Positions 1 to 7,067 of a stretch of DNA of 64,000 nt are shown one piece after another. The position numbers were made by a program, and so were the translations under genes. The DNA lies in contig DDFJ01000004.1 of the NCBI GenBank assembly GCA_002337125.1, forward strand, positions 124,001 to 188,000. Reading direction: 5' to 3'. The notes beneath the pieces were generated by a model that was not told the DNA's origin, searched no databases, and saw only the letters and a program-made list of their open reading frames with translations. The number at the start of each line of letters is the position of its first letter. The first letter of the stretch is position 1. This stretch comes from Chitinophagaceae bacterium UBA1931 (lineage in GTDB: Bacteria; Bacteroidota; Bacteroidia; Chitinophagales; Chitinophagaceae).

Positions 1-191
1 ACGGGCAGCAGTAAGCGGCGCAGGGTTTTACATGCCGATGAGGCTTTACCAAAATTGTGGCTGCGGATTTTTGTTGCAGCCGTTTGCCTTACTTTATCGG
101 GCACTGTGCGTACAACCTGTTTACCGTTACGGGTGTAAAAAACGAGGTTTTCAATTTTGCCATTGAAGCTGGGTCCATTGTAGGTAGCCAT
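1..191 (-). CDS. Conserved hypothetical protein, N-terminal part (runs off window)
   Basis: A minus-strand frame opens with ATG at 191-189 and stays open to base 1, so only about 63 residues are visible and the C-terminus lies outside the window. The visible protein starts MATYNGPSFNGKIENLVFY and continues with a basic stretch around VVRTVPDKVRQ and FGKASSACKTLRR. It has no signal peptide or membrane segment. I recall small Bacteroidota proteins of unknown function with a similar GK..VVR..P.KV.QT..T..S..FG.AS pattern, but I cannot name a function. A 40-bp perfect palindrome lies 60 bp upstream. No clear -7 box precedes the start. Confidence 0.6.
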   Translation of the reverse strand, partial: MATYNGPSFNGKIENLVFYTRNGKQVVRTVPDKVRQTAATKIRSHNFGKASSACKTLRRLLLP

Positions 192-251
192 AGTTACTGT
201 GTTTTAGCGTTCAGGTTAAGATATATCTCAGCCGGGTCAAATCCCTGTTTT

Positions 252-291
252 CTGCGCTACCGGTGCGCTGATCAGCGCACCGGTAGCGCAG
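252..291. repeat. Perfect 40-bp palindrome
   Basis: The sequence reads identically on both strands: each 20-nt arm (CTGCGCTACCGGTGCGCTGA on the left) is the exact reverse complement of the other, with no spacer. It is much more GC-rich than its surroundings. It lies upstream of the minus-strand gene that starts at 191 and has no T-tract of terminator type. It could be a REP-like mobile palindrome, a cruciform site, or part of the leader of the gene at 1-191. Nothing in the window repeats it. Confidence 0.9.
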
Positions 292-610
292 GGATAACGC
301 ACTGATGATGGATTTATAACGGATGAAACAGGGTTTTGGTATCTGAATGAAAGGAGAATGAGCAATAAAGAATAAGAAATGAGGAATGAAAAAGTAAGAA
401 AAGGCAGATTGCCACCTTTTATGCCAGGCGGGCCTGCTGCACAATTCCAATACTGTTTTCTGGCACTGGCTTCGTTTGTTTGCTTTGCATCCGGGTAGGT
501 TTTAGTGAAATAAAATCACTTTTAATACGGCAACCCATGTGCATCCGATGGGAGCGTTTGAAGTTGTGTACGCATTCATTGTTCATTATTCACTGTTCTC
601 CGTTCTCTAC

Positions 611-633
611 CCGTCAAACGAGGGCATCAGACG
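611..633 (+). repeat. Dispersed 23-nt repeat, copy 1
   Basis: CCGTCAAACGAGGGCATCAG followed by ACG. The same word with four substitutions occurs on the minus strand at 3414-3436. Both copies sit between genes, amid heptamer-type repeats. It resembles a short interspersed (REP-like) element; no function is assigned. Confidence 0.5.
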
Positions 634-720
634 TTGTGCAACCATTCATTTCTCATTTGTCATTTGTTATTATTCATTTTTCACTACCCACCTCCCCCTT
701 CCCCAGTGCATACAATTAGT

Positions 721-728
721 TACCTTCG
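721..728 (+). promoter_or_regulatory. -7 box TAccTTCG of helicase gene
   Basis: Matches the Bacteroidota -7 consensus TAnnTTTG with one change. The ATG of the helicase begins 6 nt after the last G, so transcription would start on or next to the start codon. This supports the start at 734 over an upstream ATG in the same frame. Confidence 0.5.
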
Positions 729-733
729 CCGCT

Positions 734-2062
734 ATGCAACAACAACCCGGCTGGCTGAAAGATGCGCTCAGCAACCTGAATATCAAAGCGCTCAACGAAA
801 TGCAGGAAGCGGCATTGAAAGCCACAGCCAAACATAAAGACCTTATTTTACTATCGGCCACAGGCAGTGGCAAAACACTGGCTTTTTTATTGCCATTGGT
901 GGAACAGTTAAGAAAAAGCCCTGCTGAAACAAAGGCCATCATCATTGTGCCCTCACGTGAACTGGCCATGCAGATTGAGACTGTGTTTAAAAGTCTGCAG
1001 CTGAATTTAAAAGTTACCTGCTGTTATGGTGGTCATAAACGGGAGATTGAAGAAAACAATTTAAAACAGGCTCCTGCCCTGCTTATTGGTACACCGGGTC
1101 GCCTGGCCGATCATATAAGAAGGGGAAGCATCAGTACTGCTACCATTGAAACACTGGTGCTGGATGAGTTTGATAAATCGCTTGAACTGGGTTTCCAGGA
1201 AGAAATGTCGTTCATCATTGGCTCCTTACCCAACATCAGCGAACGCATGCTTACTTCTGCCACACAAATGGAAGAAATTCCTGCTTTTGTTGGATTGAAA
1301 GAACCTGTTACACTTGATTTTCTTTCGGGCAAGGAAGATATTGATACCGGTCTTGCCATTAAAACACTGCAAAGCGAAGAGAAAGATAAAATTGAAACAT
1401 TGTTCCGCCTCATCTGCATGCTGGGCAACCGTTCAACTATTGTGTTCTGCAATCACCGTGAAGCAGTGGAACGTACCAGTGAGTTGCTGAAAGAGCGTGA
1501 TATTGTAAATGTGTTTTATCATGGTGCAATGGAGCAACGTGAACGGGATGCGGCTTTATGCAAATTCCGTAACGGCACATCAAACGTTTTGGTAACAACT
1601 GATCTTGCTGCCCGTGGACTGGATATTGCCAACATCCGTTACATTATTCATTACCACCTGCCGCATAATGAAGATACGTTTACACACCGCAACGGACGTA
1701 CTGCACGTATGGAAGCAAGCGGTACTGCCATTGTGATCATTGGGCCCGAAGAAAAAATACCCGAATATATTCCTGCAGATGCGGAGGTGATTACATTGCC
1801 GGAAAAAGCAGAGATACCTGATAAACCCAAATGGACAACTTTGTTTATTGCAGCAGGTAAAAAAGACAAAGTGAACAAGATTGATATTGTTGGTTTCCTG
1901 AGCAACAAAGGACAATTGAAAAAAGAAGATATTGGTTTAATTGAGGTGAAGGATTTCTTTTCGTTTGTGGCGGTGAAGAAAATCAAAGCAAATCATACAC
2001 TTCATCTCATCAAAGACGAAAAGATCAAGAACAAAAAAGTAAAAATTGCAGTAGCGAAGTAG
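734..2062 (+). CDS. DEAD-box-type ATP-dependent RNA helicase, DbpA-like
   Basis: A 442-residue superfamily 2 RNA helicase, likely acting on rRNA or ribosome assembly. Visible motifs in order: Walker A ATGSGKT (residues 42-48), PSRELA (Ia), GTPGRL, motif II written DEFD rather than DEAD, SAT (III), VFCNHR, TTDLAARGLD (V) and HRNGRTAR (VI). The last 70 or so residues, starting near WTTLFIAAGKKDKVNK, look like the DbpA/CsdA C-terminal RNA-binding domain, which in DbpA gives 23S rRNA specificity. The frame is open upstream to 539, but that part reads through repeats and the promoter, so MQQQPGW at 734 is chosen as the start. An RNA methyltransferase gene follows on the same strand. Confidence 0.88.
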   Translation: MQQQPGWLKDALSNLNIKALNEMQEAALKATAKHKDLILLSATGSGKTLAFLLPLVEQLRKSPAETKAIIIVPSRELAMQIETVFKSLQLNLKVTCCYGGHKREIEENNLKQAPALLIGTPGRLADHIRRGSISTATIETLVLDEFDKSLELGFQEEMSFIIGSLPNISERMLTSATQMEEIPAFVGLKEPVTLDFLSGKEDIDTGLAIKTLQSEEKDKIETLFRLICMLGNRSTIVFCNHREAVERTSELLKERDIVNVFYHGAMEQRERDAALCKFRNGTSNVLVTTDLAARGLDIANIRYIIHYHLPHNEDTFTHRNGRTARMEASGTAIVIIGPEEKIPEYIPADAEVITLPEKAEIPDKPKWTTLFIAAGKKDKVNKIDIVGFLSNKGQLKKEDIGLIEVKDFFSFVAVKKIKANHTLHLIKDEKIKNKKVKIAVAK

Positions 2063-2067
2063 AGGAA

Positions 2068-2207
2068 GTGGTAAGTGGTAAGTTGTAAGTAATAGGTAAT
2101 AAGTTGTAAGTATTGGCTGCTGTTCTTGCTTCTTACTTTTGATTTTTTACTTTTCACTTTTAACTTAAAACTTACCACCTACGACTTACAACTTATAACT
2201 TACAACT
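2068..2207. repeat. Opposed arrays of GTAAGTT/ACTTACA heptamers
   Basis: The left arm (2068-2111) repeats GTAAGTN/GGTAAT words; the right arm (2170-2207) carries the complementary ACTTACA/ACTTATA words. A 13-nt word ATAAGTTGTAAGT at 2099-2111 is exactly complementary to 2184-2196, so the spacer could fold into a long imperfect hairpin. It fills the gap between the helicase and the methyltransferase and ends three bases before the next ATG. Similar arrays recur elsewhere in the window. Confidence 0.6.
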
Positions 2208-2210
2208 CAA

Positions 2211-3380
2211 ATGAATCTCTTTACCACTCCTTCTTCCATCATCATTACCTGTCATAAACGCATTGCTCCTTATCTGGAAAAGGAAGTGCTGGAGCTGGGA
2301 TTTGAAATTGAAGAAGCATTTGTTACCGGTGTTAAACTGAAGGGAACAATTAATGACTGCATCAAACTAAACCTCAACCTGCGTTGTGCCAGCCAGGTAT
2401 TGTACAGTTTGCGTACGTTCAGGGCGGTGAATGCAGATGATGTTTATTCGTATGTAAAAGACTATCCCTGGGAAAACATATTACCCCATCCCGGTTATTT
2501 TTCCGTTACAAGTAATGTGAGTAATCCCACCATCAACAACAGCATGTTTGCCAACCTGCGTGTAAAAGATGCGGTGGTTGATCGCATCAGGGAAAAACGT
2601 GGCGAACGTCCTTCAACTGGAGCTGAGTTAACCGGCACCGTTATACACCTGTTCTGGAAAAATGAAGATGCGGAACTGTTTATTGATACATCGGGCGATT
2701 CACTGGCAAGACATGGTTACAGGAAGATTCCCGGTCTTGCACCCATGCTGGAAGGTTTGGCTGCAGCAACCATTCTTGCATCAAAGTGGAACAGGCATTC
2801 GCCGTTTATTAATCCTATGTGCGGATCGGGAACATTGGCTATTGAAGCAGCACTCATTGCTACTAACAGGAGGCCGGGTTTGTTCCGCACCAACTATGCC
2901 TTTATGCATGTGCAGGGGTATGATGATAAAGTTTACTTAAAAGAAGATGCGCTGCTGGAAGAACAGATTAAAGATGTGCCCGGTTTGCGTATCATTGCTA
3001 CCGACTACAGTCCAAAGGCAATTGATAACGCAAAAAAGAATGCCATTGCTGCAGGAGTAAACAAACTGATTGAATTTGCTGTTTGTGATTTTGCATTAAC
3101 CAATGTGCCGCAAGACGAAGCAGGTGTAATGATGGTGAACCCCGAATATGGCGAACGTTTGGGTGAATTAAAAGAACTGGAAGCAACCTATGCACGTATT
3201 GGTGATTTTATGAAACAAAAGTGCAGGGGTTATTTTGGTTATGTGTTTACGGGCAATATGGATCTTGCAAAAAAAATCGGGTTGAAAGCCAACCGAAGGA
3301 TTGAATTTTACAACAGTACTATAGACTGCCGTTTGCTGGAGTATGAACTGTATGCGGGAACCAGGAGAAGTGAATCGTGA
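2211..3380 (+). CDS. THUMP-domain class I SAM-dependent RNA methyltransferase
   Basis: A 389-residue protein expected to methylate guanosine in rRNA or tRNA (RlmL N-terminal / YpsC-type family). The first 150 residues contain the THUMP region (around LRCASQVLYSLRTF and TVIHLFWKNEDAELFIDTSG). A Rossmann methyltransferase domain follows, with motif I NPMCGSGTLAIEAA binding SAM and ATDYSPKAIDNAKKNA as the acidic motif II region. The catalytic NPPYG motif appears as NPEYGERLGE. The proline-to-glutamate change at the third position is a variant I also associate with Bacteroidota homologues, though I could not check it. Cytoplasmic; no partner domain such as RlmK is attached. Confidence 0.88.
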   Translation: MNLFTTPSSIIITCHKRIAPYLEKEVLELGFEIEEAFVTGVKLKGTINDCIKLNLNLRCASQVLYSLRTFRAVNADDVYSYVKDYPWENILPHPGYFSVTSNVSNPTINNSMFANLRVKDAVVDRIREKRGERPSTGAELTGTVIHLFWKNEDAELFIDTSGDSLARHGYRKIPGLAPMLEGLAAATILASKWNRHSPFINPMCGSGTLAIEAALIATNRRPGLFRTNYAFMHVQGYDDKVYLKEDALLEEQIKDVPGLRIIATDYSPKAIDNAKKNAIAAGVNKLIEFAVCDFALTNVPQDEAGVMMVNPEYGERLGELKELEATYARIGDFMKQKCRGYFGYVFTGNMDLAKKIGLKANRRIEFYNSTIDCRLLEYELYAGTRRSES

Positions 3381-3404
3381 ATGGTGAATGGGCAATGGTG
3401 AATG
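3372..3404 (+). repeat. GTGAATG-type heptamer repeats
   Basis: Runs of GTGAATG/GGTGAATG words overlap the end of the methyltransferase gene and continue into the spacer. They are the complement of the CATTCAC/TTCACCA words found before starts elsewhere (for example 5075-5106). Confidence 0.45.
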
Positions 3405-3413
3405 AGTGTATCC

Positions 3414-3436
3414 CGTCTGACACCCACGTCTGACGG
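3414..3436 (-). repeat. Dispersed 23-nt repeat, copy 2
   Basis: Plus-strand text CGTCTGACACCCACGTCTGA followed by CGG. It contains the direct repeat CGTCTGAC and matches copy 1 (611-633) at 19 of 23 positions in inverse orientation. Confidence 0.5.
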
Positions 3437-3533
3437 ACAGGGCGTGATAAGTGACAACCATTGAATGATAAATAAAATCTGTTTGATCAGTGTTATCAGT
3501 GTTTCTATCAACAATAAACTATAAACATACCAG

Positions 3534-4547
3534 ATGAAACAAGCCTTATTTTTTCTTCTTGCTTTCTTTGCAACATCTTCCCTGTTTGCACAAAGCTTTA
3601 CACAGGCCGACCAGGTAATGCTGAACAACCAGAAGCAACTGGGCGATGATCTTGCTTTCCTGATTTATAAGGATGGAAAGATTATTCACCAGAAAGTGAT
3701 TGGCGATTTTCGTCCGAATGTGCAGGCGCCTATTGGTGAAAGCAGCCAGTGGTTAACTGCAGCATTGGTGATGATATTGGTTGATGAAGGAAAAATTTCG
3801 TTAGATGATAACCTCTCGAAGTTCTTACCCATCTTCCCCAAATGGCTGAAGGGATATATCACCATCAGGCAGTGTTTAGATCATACAACAGGTATTGAGC
3901 CTGATAAAACAGGTGCAGGAAAAATGTTTCAGCGTAAGAGCTTTGCCACGCTGGAAGAAGAAGTGGATTACTATGCAGAGAAAAGAGATATTGCCAATAA
4001 CCCCGGTGTATGGTTTCATTACAACCAGATGGGACCAAATATTGCAGGCCGTGTAATGGAAGTGATTACTAAAAAGAAATTCGACCGTTTAATACAGGAG
4101 AAATTATTACGTCCGCTGAACATGCGTTTCACCACGTTCAGCAATTATACCTCAGCCATCAGTCCGTTTGATGGTGCAAAATCAACTGCACTGGAGTACA
4201 TGAACTTTTTAAGCATGTTGCTGAACAAAGGAAAGTTTAACGGCAAGCAAATTCTCAGCGAAGCATCGGTAAACGAACTCATAAAAATTCAAACAGGCAG
4301 TGCCATTAACAAATACACCCCTCCTTTCATGACAGGTTTTAATTATGGTCTTGGCACATGGGTTGAAACAAAAGATGGCAAAGTGGTGAACTGTGTTTCA
4401 CAAAACAGTCCGTTTGTATGGATTGATTACTGCCGTGGTTATGCAGCCATCATCATTTCAAAGAAAGAACAGGATATTCAGAAAAGAGAATTATATACAC
4501 AACTGAAAGAAGCTGTAGAAAGCGAACTTGGTTCGGGTTGCAAGTAA
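3534..4547 (+). CDS. Serine hydrolase family (beta-lactamase/PBP4-like) protein, probably inactive
   Basis: A 337-residue exported protein with signal peptide MKQALFFLLAFFATSSLFAQ. The fold is recognisable from LVDEGKISLDDNLSKFLPIF, YITIRQCLDHTTGI and EYMNFLSMLLNKGKFNGKQIL, all typical of class C beta-lactamase-related hydrolases. The catalytic SxxK motif, expected just before W73-L74-T75, reads ESSQ (residues 69-72), so both the nucleophilic serine and the lysine appear replaced. The YxN motif reads YNQ. This suggests a binding or structural role, perhaps toward peptidoglycan or a small ligand, rather than hydrolysis. Start chosen at 3534 because the signal peptide begins there. Confidence 0.75.
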   Translation: MKQALFFLLAFFATSSLFAQSFTQADQVMLNNQKQLGDDLAFLIYKDGKIIHQKVIGDFRPNVQAPIGESSQWLTAALVMILVDEGKISLDDNLSKFLPIFPKWLKGYITIRQCLDHTTGIEPDKTGAGKMFQRKSFATLEEEVDYYAEKRDIANNPGVWFHYNQMGPNIAGRVMEVITKKKFDRLIQEKLLRPLNMRFTTFSNYTSAISPFDGAKSTALEYMNFLSMLLNKGKFNGKQILSEASVNELIKIQTGSAINKYTPPFMTGFNYGLGTWVETKDGKVVNCVSQNSPFVWIDYCRGYAAIIISKKEQDIQKRELYTQLKEAVESELGSGCK

Positions 4548-4594
4548 TTTCATGTGTTTATTTTTAGTTGTTTTTAGCCACATGGTATTCGCCA

Positions 4595-4636
4595 AAAAAA
4601 TATTCATTCCCGGTTGGATAAAAATGAATATTTTTT
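4595..4636. other. AT-rich 14-bp inverted repeat
   Basis: AAAAAATATTCATT (4595-4608) and AATGAATATTTTTT (4623-4636) are perfect reverse complements around a 14-nt loop. It lies 47 bp after the serine hydrolase stop and 48 bp before the next start. The T-run of the right arm could let it act as a weak bidirectional terminator; an operator for the downstream membrane protein is the alternative. Confidence 0.45.
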
Positions 4637-4684
4637 ATGGCTCATTTCATAAATTCTTTTATCGTAAAAATAAAACGGCACACT

Positions 4685-5026
4685 ATGTACGAGCATAAGC
4701 GGCAGCCACTTGCTTCAAAGAAAATATTTTACAGGCGTCTTGCATGGAATCTCTTTCTTGCCCTGCTGATTTTGTTTGTGTGTTTAATGATTGGCATCCT
4801 CGGTTATCATTACACGGCTAATATTTCCTGGCTCGATTCATTGCACAATGCATCCATGATCTTAAGTGGTATGGGGCCTGTTGTAACTATTGATACCGTT
4901 TCAGGAAAATGGTTTTCGTCAATGTATGCTTTGTTCAGCGGAGTGGTATTCATCACCAACATTGGTTTAATTCTTGCACCTGCAGTTCACCGCATCTTCC
5001 ACCGTTTGCATGTGGAGGAGAAGTAG
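4685..5026 (+). CDS. Small two-helix membrane protein, ion-channel-like layout
   Basis: A 113-residue inner-membrane protein. Transmembrane helix 1 spans about residues 20-43 (LFLALLILFVCLMIGILGYH) and helix 2 about 78-98 (ALFSGVVFITNIGLILAPAV). Between them lies a short amphipathic stretch, ASMILSGMGPV, placed where 2-TM potassium channels carry the pore helix and TVGYG filter; here the filter is absent. The frame is open upstream to 4637, but MYEHKRQP at 4685 is chosen because it directly precedes the basic cytoplasmic tail. I recall a Bacteroidota family with the same SMILSGMGPV core but know of no assigned function. Confidence 0.65.
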   Translation: MYEHKRQPLASKKIFYRRLAWNLFLALLILFVCLMIGILGYHYTANISWLDSLHNASMILSGMGPVVTIDTVSGKWFSSMYALFSGVVFITNIGLILAPAVHRIFHRLHVEEK

Positions 5027-5074
5027 GCAGTTAAGAGTGGATAGCCGGTAGCAGGCAGTTGATAGTACTGCTTC

Positions 5075-5106
5075 CATTCACAATTCACCATTGACCATTC
5101 ACCGTT
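5075..5106 (+). repeat. ATTCACC-type heptamer repeats
   Basis: CATTCACAATTCACCATTGA continuing as CCATTCACCGTT: about four degenerate heptamers upstream of the queG promoter. Confidence 0.5.
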
Positions 5107-5133
5107 ATTTTCAATTCGAAAAACAGTAAAGCA

Positions 5134-5141
5134 TAACTTTA
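5134..5141 (+). promoter_or_regulatory. -7 box TAacTTTA of queG
   Basis: One mismatch to TAnnTTTG. The predicted transcription start (5 nt after the box) is near 5146, giving a 15-nt leader to the CTG at 5161. That matches leaders deduced for other genes in the window. Confidence 0.4.
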
Positions 5142-5160
5142 CATTCCATCCTTTTTTATT

Positions 5161-6099
5161 CTGAATAAAGATCAACATACTGCCCTTATCAAGCAAAAAG
5201 CACAGCAACTCGGTTTTTCGTTTTGTGGTATTGCCCGTGCTGAAAAGTTAGAGGATGATGCACGCCGCCTGGAAACATGGCTCAGCAAAGGAATGAACGG
5301 CAGCATGCAGTACATGGAAAATTATTTTGAGCTGCGTATTGATCCTTCCAGGTTAGTTCCCGGTGCAAAGAGTGTAATTACGTTAATGATGAATTACTTT
5401 CCTGCAGAAAAACAAAAGGAAGATGCACCTAAAATTTCCAAGTATGCTTATGGTAAAGATTATCATGAAGTGATCCGTGAAAAACTGAAAGAGCTGATTC
5501 ATTTCATTCAGCAGGAAATTGGTGAAATCAACGGCAGGGGGTTTGTTGACAGTGCTCCTGTACTTGAACGATCATGGGCAAACAGGAGTGGTTTAGGCTG
5601 GGTTGGAAAGAATGGAAATCTTATCAGCAAACAAAACGGTTCATTCTTTTTTCTGTCCACCATTATCTGTGATCTTGAACTGGAATACGATTCGCCTTTT
5701 GCTGGCGATTATTGCGGCAGTTGTACAAAATGCATTGATCATTGTCCTACTGATGCGATTCTTCCCGGAAAAATTATTGATGGCAGCAAATGCATTTCCT
5801 ATTACACCATTGAACTGAAAGATGCATTGATTGATGAAAGCATGAAGGGAAAGTTTGATAACTGGATGTTTGGTTGCGATACCTGCCAGGATGTATGCCC
5901 ATGGAACAGGTTCAGCAAACCGGGCAATGAAATCAGCTTCACTCCCATTCCTGAAATACTCAACTTAAGCTTTGCACAATGGGAAGAAATGACAGAAGAA
6001 ACATTTAAACAACTGTTCAGGCATTCGCCGTTAAAGCGCACAAAGTTCTCCGGTATAAAAAGAAACCTCAAGTTTATCAGTTCAGCCAGTCAGGCTTAA
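5161..6099 (+). CDS. queG: Epoxyqueuosine reductase QueG, apparent CTG start
   Basis: Catalyses the last step of queuosine synthesis, reducing epoxyqueuosine in tRNA with a cobalamin and two [4Fe-4S] clusters. Both ferredoxin-type cysteine sets are present: CGSCTKCIDHCPTDAI and GCDTCQDVCPW. The QueG N-terminal sequence NKDQHTALIKQKAQQLGFSF then CGIARAEKL is encoded from 5164 onward, but no ATG, GTG or TTG lies between the in-frame stop at 5134 and ATG 5293. Starting at 5293 would remove 44 conserved residues. CTG at 5161 aligns with the usual initiator Met (CTG-N-K-x-x-H-T), giving 312 residues, the normal family length; ATT at 5158 is the alternative. A single-base error replacing ATG would also explain it. 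Confidence 0.88.
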   Translation: MNKDQHTALIKQKAQQLGFSFCGIARAEKLEDDARRLETWLSKGMNGSMQYMENYFELRIDPSRLVPGAKSVITLMMNYFPAEKQKEDAPKISKYAYGKDYHEVIREKLKELIHFIQQEIGEINGRGFVDSAPVLERSWANRSGLGWVGKNGNLISKQNGSFFFLSTIICDLELEYDSPFAGDYCGSCTKCIDHCPTDAILPGKIIDGSKCISYYTIELKDALIDESMKGKFDNWMFGCDTCQDVCPWNRFSKPGNEISFTPIPEILNLSFAQWEEMTEETFKQLFRHSPLKRTKFSGIKRNLKFISSASQA

Positions 6100-6112
6100 T
6101 TACTGAAAGAAA

Positions 6113-6451
6113 TCATTTAAATCCAATCCGTCCAAACTGCACTTTACAACTGTCGTTATCGAACGTGCTTACATAAATCACTTTACCCGACTTACATGAA
6201 CAGGCGTAACAATCATCAGGTGCCCTTTCCTGTTTTATTGTTAAGCTTTCAAAGAATATATTCTTTGCTTTCAGGTAATCTGACACATGAACCAATGTTA
6301 AGCTATCATTGGAGAGATTAGTTGTCCAGGGGTCAGCGCAGAATGTTTGCTTGTATGAAAGTGTTATAAACCTGTCGCCCATTGGCGCTTTTTTTACACA
6401 GGCAACAAATAAGATGGCAGATACCGTCAATAAAAGAAATAACTTTTTCAT
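6113..6451 (-). CDS. Small cysteine-containing lipoprotein
   Basis: A 112-residue hypothetical protein. The signal sequence MKKLFLLLTVSAILFVAC ends in a lipobox (FVAC), so it should be lipidated and envelope-located. Apart from the lipobox Cys there are Cys residues in QTFCADPW, a DDCYACSC cluster and DSCKVQFG, suggesting disulfides or metal binding. It is the last gene of a minus-strand run (sigma factor, trans-envelope protein, LVIVD lipoprotein, barrel, this gene), 26 bp after the barrel gene. Family not recognised. Confidence 0.7.
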   Translation of the reverse strand: MKKLFLLLTVSAILFVACVKKAPMGDRFITLSYKQTFCADPWTTNLSNDSLTLVHVSDYLKAKNIFFESLTIKQERAPDDCYACSCKSGKVIYVSTFDNDSCKVQFGRIGFK

Positions 6452-6477
6452 GTGTTATTTTTTAATCAGAGCAAGTG

Positions 6478-7056
6478 CTAAAACTTATAACCAAACTTTA
6501 AAAGAAAACGGTTCATGGTATACTCATAACTTCTTTCTGCAACAAAAGAAGTCGATCCGTTCCAGATTGTTTCATTATACATTTCCGTCAGCATTTTTGT
6601 ACTGAAACCCAGTGCTGTAAAGAAGCCACGGTTTTTATTACTGAACAGCGTATATCCAAACCCAACATCGGAATAAATACCATTTTTGAACCTGCTTTCA
6701 GTTGTACCCCACCAGCCATTACTCTTTTTCTGATCGGATGTTGGCCAGGGAACATCAACACCAATATTACCATACACAAAAGGCCGTCTGTTGCCTGTTC
6801 CAAAATATCTTCTTACATCAGCAAACACCGGAACTGTTCTGTATTTATAATAATCAAAACCTGCGCCTGCACCAACAACCCAGTTAAGAAAACCATAACC
6901 TGTTGTAAGGGCTATCTGTCCTTCCGTCTGATCATCGCCATTGAGTAATGAAAGCTGTGCATTTACAATAAAACTTCCTTTTGAAACTTTCTTTTGTGCT
7001 GATACTATCAATCCGCAAAACATCAACAGCAAAACCAATCCATACTTTATATTCAT
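6478..7056 (-). CDS. Outer-membrane beta-barrel protein
   Basis: A 192-residue exported protein with signal peptide MNIKYGLVLLLMFCGLIVSAQ, then alternating hydrophobic/polar strands rich in G, Y and F (FLNWVVGAGAGFDYYKYRTV, RPFVYGNIGVDVPWP) and a terminal aromatic residue (LLKFGYKF), as in small PorT/OmpW-like barrels. It lies 11 bp downstream of the LVIVD lipoprotein gene, so the two are almost certainly cotranscribed. Ligand or function unknown. Confidence 0.75.
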   Translation of the reverse strand: MNIKYGLVLLLMFCGLIVSAQKKVSKGSFIVNAQLSLLNGDDQTEGQIALTTGYGFLNWVVGAGAGFDYYKYRTVPVFADVRRYFGTGNRRPFVYGNIGVDVPWPTSDQKKSNGWWGTTESRFKNGIYSDVGFGYTLFSNKNRGFFTALGFSTKMLTEMYNETIWNGSTSFVAERSYEYTMNRFLLKFGYKF

Positions 7057-7067
7057 TGCCGGTAAAA

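Larger units (their letters stand above)
192..733. other. Gene-free region with palindrome and degenerate repeats
   Basis: This 542-bp stretch has no convincing gene. It holds the 40-bp palindrome (252-291), a purine-rich patch around 350-410 with repeated AATAAG/AATGAG words, a 23-nt dispersed repeat (611-633), and TTCATT/TTCACT heptamer-like runs at about 571-600 and 640-705 that lead into the helicase promoter. Short open frames here have no recognisable protein features. Confidence 0.6.

Noticed and set aside
225..250. T-loop-like GGGTCAAATCCC suggesting a tRNA
   Set aside because: No acceptor stem, D-arm or anticodon arm can be drawn around it.
252..291. Palindrome as insertion-sequence end or rho-independent terminator
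   Set aside because: No transposase, target duplication or second end nearby, and no T-tract on either side.
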